A DNA stretch of 64,000 nt, from the NCBI RefSeq assembly GCF_000716435.1, contig NZ_JNWO01000007.1, positions 930,001 through 994,000 on the forward strand. The letters are read 5' to 3'. Under the pieces are notes generated by a model that worked only from the letters and a program-made list of their open reading frames with translations, searched no databases and was not told where the DNA came from. Made by a program: the position numbers and the translations under genes. Every line of letters starts with the position of its first letter. Positions within the stretch are counted from its first letter, which is position 1. Of the stretch, positions 1 through 9,600 are shown piece by piece. The DNA is from Streptomyces xylophagus. Its GTDB lineage: Bacteria; Actinomycetota; Actinomycetes; Streptomycetales; Streptomycetaceae.

Positions 1-1568
<1,568 letters not shown>

Positions 1569-1573
1569 GGTCG

Positions 1574-1617
1574 TGGCGGGTGTGGGCCGGAGCTCCCCCT
1601 CCGGCCCACACCCGCCA
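1574..1617. terminator. Bidirectional intrinsic terminator
   Basis: A 19-base arm (1574-1592) pairs perfectly with 1599-1617 across a 6-base loop. It sits between two convergent genes ending at 1568 and 1633, so it can serve both. As usual in Streptomyces there is no U-tract. Confidence 0.85.
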
Positions 1618-1632
1618 CCGTCACCATCAGCG

Positions 1633-1959
1633 TCACCGCCGTGGCGTGATCTCCGCCATCGGCGACCAACCCCCGCCCTCCGTCTCGACGTTGATGATGT
1701 CGGGCGTCTCGGCGACGACGTCCGGCATCCACGCGATCGCCGCCTTGAAGTGCTCGGAACCAACGTGCGCGGCACCTGCCTCGGGCGAGGCGAACGCCTC
1801 CAGTAGGACGAAGCGGTTGGGGTCGGTCGCGTCGACGGACCATTCGAAGAACAGGTTCCCCGGCTCGGCCCGGGTCGCGGCGGTGAAGTCGGCGACCCGG
1901 TCGAGCCATTCGTCGCGGAACTCGGGGCGGACGGGGAACCGTACGGCGATGAAGATCAT
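1633..1959 (-). CDS. Antibiotic biosynthesis monooxygenase (ABM) fold protein, putative quinol monooxygenase
   Basis: This 108-aa protein begins MIFIAVRFPVRPEFRDEWLD and has the one-domain ferredoxin-like pattern of the ABM family: an N-terminal strand, a helix with FTAATRAEPGNLFFEW, then FVLLEAFASPEAGAAHVGSEHF. Family members oxidise small aromatics or quinols without a cofactor, or act as heme-degrading or stress proteins, so the substrate cannot be read here. The ATG at 1959 is preceded by GAGGAG at good spacing; a longer frame upstream to 2022 has no such site. It stands alone, convergent with the beta-helix gene. Family confident, function not. Confidence 0.8.
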   Translation of the reverse strand: MIFIAVRFPVRPEFRDEWLDRVADFTAATRAEPGNLFFEWSVDATDPNRFVLLEAFASPEAGAAHVGSEHFKAAIAWMPDVVAETPDIINVETEGGGWSPMAEITPRR

Positions 1960-2319
1960 GCGGTGCTCCTCGGTTGTCGGGGTCGGCCCGTGGACAAGTG
2001 TGGTCCCGGGCGTGCCTCCCACGGGCAGGCGGCGGGAGGTGTTCCACCGTGGACACCTCCCCTACGGGGACGGGCACCGGGCGGTTCATCACCGCGCCCG
2101 GCGCCGGCACACCTCCTGGAGGGCGCGTAAGTAGCGTCCCTCGGACCCCGCGCGCGAGCCAACGGGGGAAGGCAAGTCCGCGAGTCGTGACGCGAGATGA
2201 ATTGGTGAACCCCCACGAGGAGGAGTCAGGTGGGAGTTGATCCGTCCTCGTGCTGGTGGCATCGACCTTAAACATGAGTGCCCAACTGGCTGCGGCCTGA
2301 GCGAGGTTGGTCACCGCGT
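1960..2319. other. Gene-free stretch at the left edge of the accessory block
   Basis: No plausible gene is seen in these 360 bases. They contain a near-perfect inverted repeat, 2034-2047 against 2049-2061 (one extra T), whose left arm includes GCGGCGGGAGGTGT (2029-2042); that 14-mer recurs at 11507-11520 beyond the other end of the accessory block. The start of the ABM gene and its promoter must lie in the left part. Confidence 0.5.
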
Positions 2320-3330
2320 TCACCGCGTCCGCGGTGCCACCTCGCGCCCGAGTTGCCATCGATAGCGCTGCACCCGAACGAACTCCGAACCTTCTTCGAG
2401 CACAGCCCGCACATCTTGGACGCTCACGGCCGGCTCGTCCGGGAAGTGGCCGTAGATCAGCTCGTGCACCTCTGCGGCCAGCAGTGGCTGGGGCTGCCGG
2501 GCCAACGCGATGGCTACCTGCTGTCGGAGCGTCGGCCGTGAAGGCGCTGGGAGGAGGACATCACGCAGACTCTCGATGCCTCGCCGTTCTTGCGCCATGC
2601 CGTCGGCGAGTTGGATGGCAATCGCCTCGATGACCTTGCCAGCCACCTGAGTCGTTGTCTTTCTTCGATCCTGCTTCTGAAGCAGGAGAACACCCGCGCC
2701 AAGGAGGATGCCGCCAAGGAGCCACGGAGACACCCCCATCTTGCGCCCAAAGAAGATGACTAGCTCGGCTGTGAGCCTGAAGGGCAAGGCGGCGACAATT
2801 ATGGTGGTCTCTTGGTCTTGGCTACCTTCTGCGATGTCCACAGCCGAAGCGGCAGCCTCGCGCCACTCTTTCGGTGCCAGACCGGGCTTCTTGAGGTGCC
2901 TGTCTTCTGAGAACACGACGCATGGTGCAACGAGCTTGGCGAGCAAGCCAGTTGGTACGTCGTCCGGGTCGGTGATGGCGAGCACTTGCTGGTCTGGAAC
3001 ATCCAGGTCTGACAGGGCGACGAACCGAAGCACGGGGAGGTAGACCTCCTCGAAGCACTCCACCAACGGTGCCAGGGGCACCTTGCAGCGCTTGGCGAAC
3101 CGAGGAAGCCGTTCGTACATCTCGTCGTAGACGTGATCGGCGGCGAACAGAACGGCAGATCCGTTGTCGCTCATCCTCAGCAGCCGTGACCGACGTCCGT
3201 GACGGCAGTCGTTTTCGATGCTGCTCATCAGGGCGTTGGTGTCCACGAGGCCGACGAAGTGCGGCGTGCCTGAACTGAAGGGATCAAGGCGCGCAGGTCT
3301 CGCGAGAGGATCAAGCTGACTGTCCGTCAT
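2320..3330 (-). CDS. PIN-domain protein with a transmembrane segment and C-terminal winged-helix-like region
   Basis: This 336-aa protein opens with a PIN-like nuclease core: VGLVDTNALMSS (Asp30), VYDEMYERL (Glu70), an acidic run DPDD near 121-124 and VVFSEDRHL (Asp143), consistent with the four acidic metal ligands of PIN ribonucleases. A hydrophobic stretch at about 202-218 (SPWLLGGILLGAGVLLL) is a likely membrane helix. The last 60-70 residues (RPTLRQQVAIALARQPQPLL onward) look like a small winged helix. A membrane-tethered RNase is inferred; no antitoxin-sized partner is next to it, so a classical VapC role is unlikely. No good ribosome site precedes the ATG at 3330. GC is lower than the chromosomal norm. 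Confidence 0.7.
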   Translation of the reverse strand: MTDSQLDPLARPARLDPFSSGTPHFVGLVDTNALMSSIENDCRHGRRSRLLRMSDNGSAVLFAADHVYDEMYERLPRFAKRCKVPLAPLVECFEEVYLPVLRFVALSDLDVPDQQVLAITDPDDVPTGLLAKLVAPCVVFSEDRHLKKPGLAPKEWREAAASAVDIAEGSQDQETTIIVAALPFRLTAELVIFFGRKMGVSPWLLGGILLGAGVLLLQKQDRRKTTTQVAGKVIEAIAIQLADGMAQERRGIESLRDVLLPAPSRPTLRQQVAIALARQPQPLLAAEVHELIYGHFPDEPAVSVQDVRAVLEEGSEFVRVQRYRWQLGREVAPRTR

Positions 3331-3498
3331 AGATCAACGGTAGTCGTCGGGTCCGACAAGCTCCACTGCATTCCACGGTCATCAAACAGCACCCCCGCTC
3401 ACTTGAACGGAGGTGCGGTTCCTTGTGTGGACTTCGTTTCGATCGAGCCGACCAACCCTTCGCCGGCCCCAGCGCCTAGGACTGTCCTCCCATGCGTG

Positions 3499-4095
3499 TC
3501 ACCCCCTTCGGTCGAGCGTTGTCGCGGCTAGACGGTCGAGCAGTGCTTGACGCGCCTGAAGTTCAACCGGTCCCCAGGGAGCCCGAACGCCAGCAGGCAA
3601 CAACAACGGTCGCTGCGGCACATCGAAGGGGGGCTGATCTATGGGAAGCTCTACGAGCAGTTGGGCCCAGACGACCTTGCCGCCGACATGGGGACGGTAG
3701 ATGTCCCACTTCTCGGCCAGAGCGTCGACAAGCAACAGCCCTCGACCGCTGGTGGCGTTGAAGTCGGGGTTCTGACGCACCGGCGTCTCTGGTGTGCGGT
3801 CCCATACCTCGACGAAGAACTTGCCGTGCACGACTTGCAGCTGCACGCCGACGACGTGGTCGGCCTTGATCTGCCACGGCTCCGGGTTGGGGTCGGTGAT
3901 GCCACTGGCCTTGATCGCGTTCGTCACCAGCTCGCTCATGACGAGTGCTGCTGGTTCCTCCTGTTCTTCGAGGTTCCAGCGCTTCAGCGTGTGTCGGACG
4001 AACATCCGGGAGTGGCCGACTGCCGTAGGGATGGCGGTCAACCGAAGCGACGCGGCCAGTAGCGGAATCGGGTGCACAACGTCGGCGTGGCTCAT
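3499..4095 (-). CDS. RsbW-like ATP-binding protein (HATPase_c, anti-sigma/serine kinase type)
   Basis: A 198-aa GHKL ATPase: N-box ALVMSELVTNAIKAS, G1-box VEVWDRTPE and G2-box SGRGLLLVDALAEKW are all visible in order, with the Asn and Asp ligands intact. Such single-domain ATPases are very numerous in Streptomyces and act as anti-sigma factors or protein serine kinases of partner-switching systems. The ATG at 4095 has GAGGAG upstream and overlaps the stop of the previous gene as ATGA, so the two are translationally coupled. No anti-anti-sigma protein or sigma factor is adjacent; the partner is unknown. The C-terminal 40 residues are extra and Pro/Leu/Ala rich. Confidence 0.85.
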   Translation of the reverse strand: MSHADVVHPIPLLAASLRLTAIPTAVGHSRMFVRHTLKRWNLEEQEEPAALVMSELVTNAIKASGITDPNPEPWQIKADHVVGVQLQVVHGKFFVEVWDRTPETPVRQNPDFNATSGRGLLLVDALAEKWDIYRPHVGGKVVWAQLLVELPIDQPPFDVPQRPLLLPAGVRAPWGPVELQARQALLDRLAATTLDRRG

Positions 4096-4427
4096 GACGC
4101 GTTGCTCCTCGGCATCGAAGAGCCCTGAACCACCCAAAGACGCACGCCAAGCTCGCGCTCGACGTGGTCTCGCATCGCTGCTTGCAGACCAGGGAGCCGG
4201 GCGAAGTGCCACAGGGACGGCACGATCACATGGCGAACGTTGGTGCTCTTGAGTGCGTCGATCAAGGAGAAGAACGCCGACTCCTCGTCAGCGTGGAGCC
4301 GTTCGATGAACAGTCGCTCCAGCGTGAAGCCCTCACGGCTGGCGTGCTTCGCCAACTCCCGCTTGATTGCCTCGTTTTCGTCGTCCGTGTCGTCATCGGA
4401 TGCGGCGAGCCGCATGTATCCGAACAT
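4092..4427 (-). CDS. Degenerate serine-recombinase-fold protein, catalytic serine apparently lost
   Basis: This 111-aa protein looks like an isolated resolvase N-terminal domain: FGYMRLAASDDDTDDENEAI at the N-terminus aligns with the Y-x-R-x-S block of serine recombinases, and VRHVIVPSLWHFARLPG with the later DRLxR block. At the position of the nucleophile the residue is Ala8 (YMRLA), and the DRL triplet is HFA. There is no zinc ribbon or DNA-binding C-terminus. It is therefore probably not an active recombinase. The ATG at 4427 was chosen because homology-like sequence begins there. It is first in a two-gene unit, its stop overlapping the RsbW-like gene by four bases, which suggests a joint regulatory role. 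Function unknown. Confidence 0.65.
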   Translation of the reverse strand: MFGYMRLAASDDDTDDENEAIKRELAKHASREGFTLERLFIERLHADEESAFFSLIDALKSTNVRHVIVPSLWHFARLPGLQAAMRDHVERELGVRLWVVQGSSMPRSNAS

Positions 4428-4653
4428 GGCGGGGTCATCCGTTCCTCCGGGGGTGGGAACGGTTGGCGAGCAGCGGCGGGGGATCCAACTGCCCGCCAAC
4501 CTGCAACCCAGAGAAGCGGTTTGACCTGCGCAAAGACCACAGCAAACGTGCCGCACGCATGACGTATCCACGATGCATCCACCGGTCTGGCCTGCGCAAA
4601 TGGCCTACGTACCGCTACGGTTGCAGCTCGCCCCGTAACCGGAGGGATGGGCG
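4428..4653. promoter_or_regulatory. Divergent promoter region with a repeated CCTGCGCAAA motif
   Basis: This 226-base region separates the minus-strand recombinase-like/ATPase pair from the plus-strand XRE regulator. CCTGCGCAAA occurs twice in the same orientation, at 4525-4534 and 4591-4600, 66 bases apart; the left copy directly follows a TTGAC. The repeats contain the palindromic core TGCGCA and are plausible sites for the adjacent XRE protein. This is inference from position only. Confidence 0.4.
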
Positions 4654-5811
4654 ATGGCAGCGAAGCGCATCGGTCTTCGTCAACGTCGCAAAGCGGCAGG
4701 CTTCACGCAAGAGAGCCTTGCCGAGTTTCTTGGCGTCGAGCGCAGCACGGTAGGTCGCTGGGAAGCTGCCGAGACCGAACCTCAAGCGTATATACGGCCA
4801 AAACTGGCGCGGACGCTCAGGGTCTCGACCGAGGAACTTCAAGCCCTCCTCGACGACATCACGGTCACGGACACCAAGCCCAGCGACCGCATGACGTATG
4901 CGTTGGAGAATCCGGCCTCCGCGGACCTGGTGGTGGTCGCCTACCTTCACGAGCGGCTGCGGCAACTCGATGAGTCCTACGACCAAGAGTCTTCGACCAG
5001 CCTGCTTGGTACGGCTGGTCAACTTCATGGGCAGGTGCAGTACCTCCGCGAGAACGCTGGAAACCCTCGTGTGCGCCGCGCGCTCTACGAAGTCGAAGCA
5101 GATTCGGCAACATTCCTTGGCCAGTTGACTTGGGATGTCTCTCAGCGGCGCGACCATGCCGCACCGCTTCGGTACTTCCAAGAAGCCGTCGCAGCAGCAA
5201 GACATGCTCGTGACCCATCCACCGAGTCGTACGCCACGCTCCGCATGAGCTTCGTTGCGCTGTACGGTCAGAAGAACGCTGCCCGAGGGGTGACGCTTGC
5301 CGAGCAGGCCGCCGAGGTCGCCAAGGCGGTCAGTCCGTCGCTGACTGGTCTGAGCCTTCTGCACGTTGCTGAGGGGCACGCCATGACCGGCGCACTCAAG
5401 GAGTGCGAGGACTCCTTGAAAAAGGCCGAGGCTCAGTTTGACCGGGTGCACCCGGACGATCTGGCCGCGCCGTACTACACGGTCAACGAGTTCAATCGGC
5501 TGGCGGGCTCCTGCTACTTGGCGCTCGATCTCCCTGAGCGAGCCGAACCGATCCTACGCATGACTTCTCGGGCTCTGGCTGCCAAGAAGAAGTCTCAGGC
5601 CATCGCGCTTGGCAACCTGACGTTGGCGTTCATCCGCCAAGGCAAACTCGACGAAGCCGCCGCGACCATGCACCGCACCATTGATGCTGTCGAGCTGACT
5701 CGCGGTGGGGGTGGCCTTAATCTGGCCTTCTCTGCTGGCCGTGAGCTACGGCAGTGGAGGACGGAGCCGTGGGCGCAGGAGATTAACGATCGCCTGCTCG
5801 CCCTGATGTAG
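4654..5811 (+). CDS. XRE-family transcriptional regulator with TPR-like C-terminal domain
   Basis: The first 60 residues of this 385-aa protein form an XRE helix-turn-helix (RQRRKAAGFTQESLAEFLGV followed by RSTVGRWEAAETEPQ). The remaining 300 are helical with paired-helix TPR character (YFQEAVAAARHARDPS, LAEQAAEVAKAV, LKKAEAQFDR, EPILRMTSRALAAKKKSQ). This layout, a DNA-binding head on a TPR sensor, resembles Rgg/PlcR-type and many uncharacterised actinomycete regulators that respond to small peptides or proteins. GGAGGG lies upstream of the ATG. The MTHFS-family gene begins 11 bases after the stop, so they form an operon, and a divergent ATPase/recombinase-like pair shares its promoter region. 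Confidence 0.85.
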   Translation: MAAKRIGLRQRRKAAGFTQESLAEFLGVERSTVGRWEAAETEPQAYIRPKLARTLRVSTEELQALLDDITVTDTKPSDRMTYALENPASADLVVVAYLHERLRQLDESYDQESSTSLLGTAGQLHGQVQYLRENAGNPRVRRALYEVEADSATFLGQLTWDVSQRRDHAAPLRYFQEAVAAARHARDPSTESYATLRMSFVALYGQKNAARGVTLAEQAAEVAKAVSPSLTGLSLLHVAEGHAMTGALKECEDSLKKAEAQFDRVHPDDLAAPYYTVNEFNRLAGSCYLALDLPERAEPILRMTSRALAAKKKSQAIALGNLTLAFIRQGKLDEAAATMHRTIDAVELTRGGGGLNLAFSAGRELRQWRTEPWAQEINDRLLALM

Positions 5812-5822
5812 ATAGGTGGGGC

Positions 5823-6551
5823 GTGACAGACATCGACCAGGCCAAGCAGGCCGTACGCGAGCGGGTGTGGCGTCGACTCATTGACGGTGACGGTGCCCCG
5901 GCCGACTCGTACGGCAAGATTCCCGGGTTCTACGGCTCGGAGGCGACCGCGGAACAACTTGCCGGTCTGGACGAGTGGCGCGAGGCGACAACCATCAAGG
6001 CGAACCCTGACTGGGCACAACTGCCGGTGCGCGTTCGGGCCCTGAAGGACGGCAAGCGGGTCTACATGGCCGTGCCGAAGATGGCCAGCGTCCAACCGTT
6101 CTACCTGCTCGACCCCCAGAAGCTGACGCTTCCTCCCGAGGAGGCCGCCGAGAAGAAGGGGGCGGCTCAGGTCGCCCAACGTGTCGGCGTAGATGAGGTG
6201 CAGCCCATCGACATCGTGGTCTGCGGCAGCGTCGCCGTGAACCGCTCCGGTGCTCGCATCGGTAAGGGCGCGGGGTACTCCGACCTTGAAGTTGCCCTTC
6301 TCATCGAAGCCGGCCTCGTCACCATGAAGACGGTCATCGTCGCGCCCGTGCACTCGCTCCAGGTCATCGACGACGAGATCCCCGAGACCGAGCACGATTT
6401 CAGCGTGGACTACATCGTCACCCCAGACGAGGTGATCCCGTGCGCCAACCGCCGTCGACCGAGCGGGTTGGTCTGGGCAGACCTCACGCCCGAGAAGATC
6501 GCCGCTATCCCTGTATTGACGAAGCTTGCTGCAACCGAACGGCCTGACTGA
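5823..6551 (+). CDS. 5-formyltetrahydrofolate cyclo-ligase (MTHFS)-family protein, MTHFSD-like branch
   Basis: A 242-aa protein beginning with GTG. It carries the family glycine-rich motif as SGARIGKGAGYSDLEVALL; true MTHFS enzymes have GxGxGYYDR there, whereas a YSDLE form is closer to MTHFSD-like proteins of unknown reaction. The C-terminal RRRPSGLVWADLTPE block is also family-typical. A nucleotide- or folate-binding role is likely, cyclo-ligase activity uncertain. It follows the XRE-TPR gene by 11 bases and shares its operon. Its last 30 codons have a decayed copy 4.7 kb downstream at 11172-11220, beyond the STAND NTPase gene, so this locus has been rearranged at exactly this gene's 3' end. 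Confidence 0.75.
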   Translation: MTDIDQAKQAVRERVWRRLIDGDGAPADSYGKIPGFYGSEATAEQLAGLDEWREATTIKANPDWAQLPVRVRALKDGKRVYMAVPKMASVQPFYLLDPQKLTLPPEEAAEKKGAAQVAQRVGVDEVQPIDIVVCGSVAVNRSGARIGKGAGYSDLEVALLIEAGLVTMKTVIVAPVHSLQVIDDEIPETEHDFSVDYIVTPDEVIPCANRRRPSGLVWADLTPEKIAAIPVLTKLAATERPD

Positions 6552-6684
6552 GCCACTACCTAGCGTGGTAATGAAGTCACCATAAACAGTAGAATGGCAG
6601 TAGAAAGGTGGAGCCCGAGACGATGTCTCCTTAGTTGTAGATGAACGATCTTGCACAGGACTCGCAACAGAAGAGGAGGTCCTC
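6552..6684. promoter_or_regulatory. AT-richer leader of the STAND NTPase gene
   Basis: The base composition drops sharply right after the MTHFS stop. These 133 bases contain AT-rich runs (around 6580-6606) that could supply a separate promoter, and end in AGGAGG placed 5 bases before the ATG at 6685, one of the strongest ribosome sites in the window. No clear -35/-10 pair can be fixed by eye. Confidence 0.35.
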
Positions 6685-9600
6685 ATGAGTCCTCGGCCGG
6701 GAGGTGAGGCTGACAAATTTGGTAACCGCTACGAAGGAGCCTGGACGATTCGGCACATTCTCTACGTGCTTCTTGGCACAGGCAATTCTCTAACGGTGGA
6801 GGGCGTTGGCGATCTGAGCCAGGGCGTCGAGTTCACTTATCTATATGGCGACACCATGGAGGTTCACCAACTAAAGCGTCAGAACGGCAGCGCAAACACC
6901 TGGACGGTCAAGTCTCTTCAAAGTAAAGGGATTTGGGAGAACGTTCGCTCGCACGTCGAAGATGGACGTCACTTCCACTTCATTTCCCTGTTGCCTGCCA
7001 GCTCCCTCAAAGATCTTGCCGATCGTGCGAGACGTTCAGCGAGTCATGAGGATTTCATTAAGCATTGGCTAACGGAGGGGCTCAGGGATCCTTTTGATGA
7101 TCTTTGCTCTCCTGACATCTTTGGATCTGCGGAGAAATCCTGGGAAATCTTGCGGGGCTTCTGGATCTCTTGGCCGGATGAGCAAGACATTGTAAATATG
7201 AACGGAGCACTAGCGGAGCTGCTCTTGGAAGGTGCGGCTGGAAGCCTTGCGGCAGTCGGCTTGGGGGATTTGGTTCAGAACGCTCTTGGCGTAACGCTTG
7301 ATGCCCCGGCAATTGAGGCCCGCTTGGGCACCTATGGACTGAGCCGGGCACGGCTACTTAACGCAAGTGGAATTTCCGAACAGGTCAGCTCGGTTTCTAA
7401 GGGGTGGGCTTCGAGTATTGAACGAGAGCTCCTTCAGCCGGCTATCGACCGCTCGGAAACCGCCCAGCTAGTAAATCTAGTCAATGGGTCGGACAAGCTT
7501 CTCCTATTGATGGGTCATGGCGGCGGGGGAAAGAGTGCCACACTTCATCACGTCTACGAATCTCTTGACGCGAATTCGGTGCCACTTCTAGCTTTCCGGC
7601 TTGATCGCCTCGAACCTTTCTCCTCTACGACTGAGCTAGGGGAAAGGATCGGCGTCGATGTTTCTCCCGTCACGGCGCTTGCTGCGGTTGCTGGAGAGCG
7701 CTCGAGTGTCCTGATCGTGGATCAGTTGGATGCCGTGAGCCTGGCGTCGGGGAGAATGCCGAGGAACTTCGACGCCGTTGCGAGCTTGGTCCGCGAAGCC
7801 TCAGCATTCCCTGCGATGACGGTCATTCTCGCTTGCCGGAAATTTGATGTCGAGAATGACTATCGGATCCGCGAACTCGTAGACGCTAAGATTTGTGCGC
7901 ATGTCGAGGTCGGGGAGCTATCCGACGAGCAAGTCGCAGAGTCGGTTCGTGCAATGGGGTTGGATGCAAACGTTCTGACTTCCCATCAAAAGAGACTGCT
8001 GCGCTCTCCACTGAATCTTGTACTACTGAAGAGCATCGCCGGCGACGAAGACGCCATGGCATTTCAAGCCACGAAGAACCTCTTCGACGCCTTCTGGCAG
8101 CGCAAGCTGACGGACTGCCGTCAGCGACGTGATGCAGTTCGCTTTAACAAAGTCATCTCGACCCTTGCTGAGGCCATCAGTGCAAGACAGAGGCTCTCTG
8201 TCCCGATTACTGCTCTAGACGCCGATGATCTGGCTGATGATGCGGGACTCCTTGTCTCAGAGCATGTTCTGGTTCGTGATGGCCAGCAGATTGCGTTCTT
8301 CCATGAGAGCTTCTTTGACTACGCCTTTTCTCGCGGCTGGATCGAGCGCCATGAATCACTTGTAACGTTCTTGTTGGGCGGAGAACAAGAACTCTTCCGG
8401 CGGGCGCAAGTTCGCCAGATCATGAACCATCTACGGGAGCTTGAACCAGACCGCTTTGCTGTAGAGGTGGAGGCTCTGCTAAAAAGTCCTGATATTCGGT
8501 TCCACATCAAGGATGTGGCCCTCAAAATTGTTGGATCCTTGTCGAACCCATCGGTCCGTGAATGGGAGATGGTGACAAGTGTTCAGGATACGGATCCGAC
8601 TTTTGATGAGCGTTTGTGGCGCTCTCTCCAAACCGCAGGATGGTTTGAGCGCCTTGATGCTGAAGGCGTAATCGAAGAGTGGCTGGCTGGACCGGATGAA
8701 GCACACCAGGGGCGAGCCATTGACATTATGGTTGGCGCCGCGAAGACCAACCCTGACCGTCTAGCAGCGATCCTTGAGGCGCACAAAGCTGTGCCAGAGT
8801 ATCCACAATATCTTCTTTGGGTGACCCGATTCTCTGACATCTACCGTAGTCGCCCGATATTTGAACTACTCCTCGATGCTGTGAGGAGCGGTCAATATGC
8901 AGCAAGGACGGATGAGCTCTGGCTATCGGCTCATGACCTGGGTAAACATGAGCCACAGTGGGCAGTGGAGCTGTTGGCTGCTCACCTTGTCGATCGGCCT
9001 GACGCAATGGCCGTGGACGACAATGGGAAAGTTGAGGCGCTACTTGACCAGGATTACTCCGTAATCCAACTCGTGCAGCTCGCGGCAGTCGGAGCGCCCG
9101 ATCTTTTCTGTGAACACCTAATCCCGTACATGCTGCAAGTGATGGCTGCGACGGCCTATGAAGGCGGTGAGGACCGTCCTATTAGAGATCGACACTTCTC
9201 TCATAGGTACCCACGGACTAACGTTCATGAGCTTGAAGACGCACTTCTAGCTGGAGCTGCTACGACGCTTCGTGGATTGGTTGAAAAGGACGCTGAGTCG
9301 GCTCGCCCTGTTCTCGAAAGCCTCGCATCTGACCCCCACGACACTGCGCAGTGGCTCCTCTACGAAGCATTGCGCGCGGCGGGCAGCCATTACGCGGATT
9401 GGGCAGCCGAGATTCTACTTCAAGGGACCCACCGATTCATTAGTGGCTACTATGCAGCAAACGCTGTATGGAAAACGCGGGAACTGATCCAGAGCACGAG
9501 CCAGTTCATGTCTGATGAGACATTTTCCAGGCTTGAAGCTGCGATTTTCGAAGTTCGTTTTCCCTGGGAATCCAAGCCGACGGGCTGGTATCCATTCAAT

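Noticed and set aside
2034..2061. Inverted repeat as a terminator of the PIN gene
   Set aside because: It lies over 250 bases past the PIN stop and has essentially no loop; a scar or protein-binding site is as likely, so it is only noted within the gap entry.
4092..4427. The recombinase-like gene as the integrase of the accessory block
   Set aside because: It lacks the nucleophilic Ser and any DNA-binding domain, so it cannot have integrated the block.
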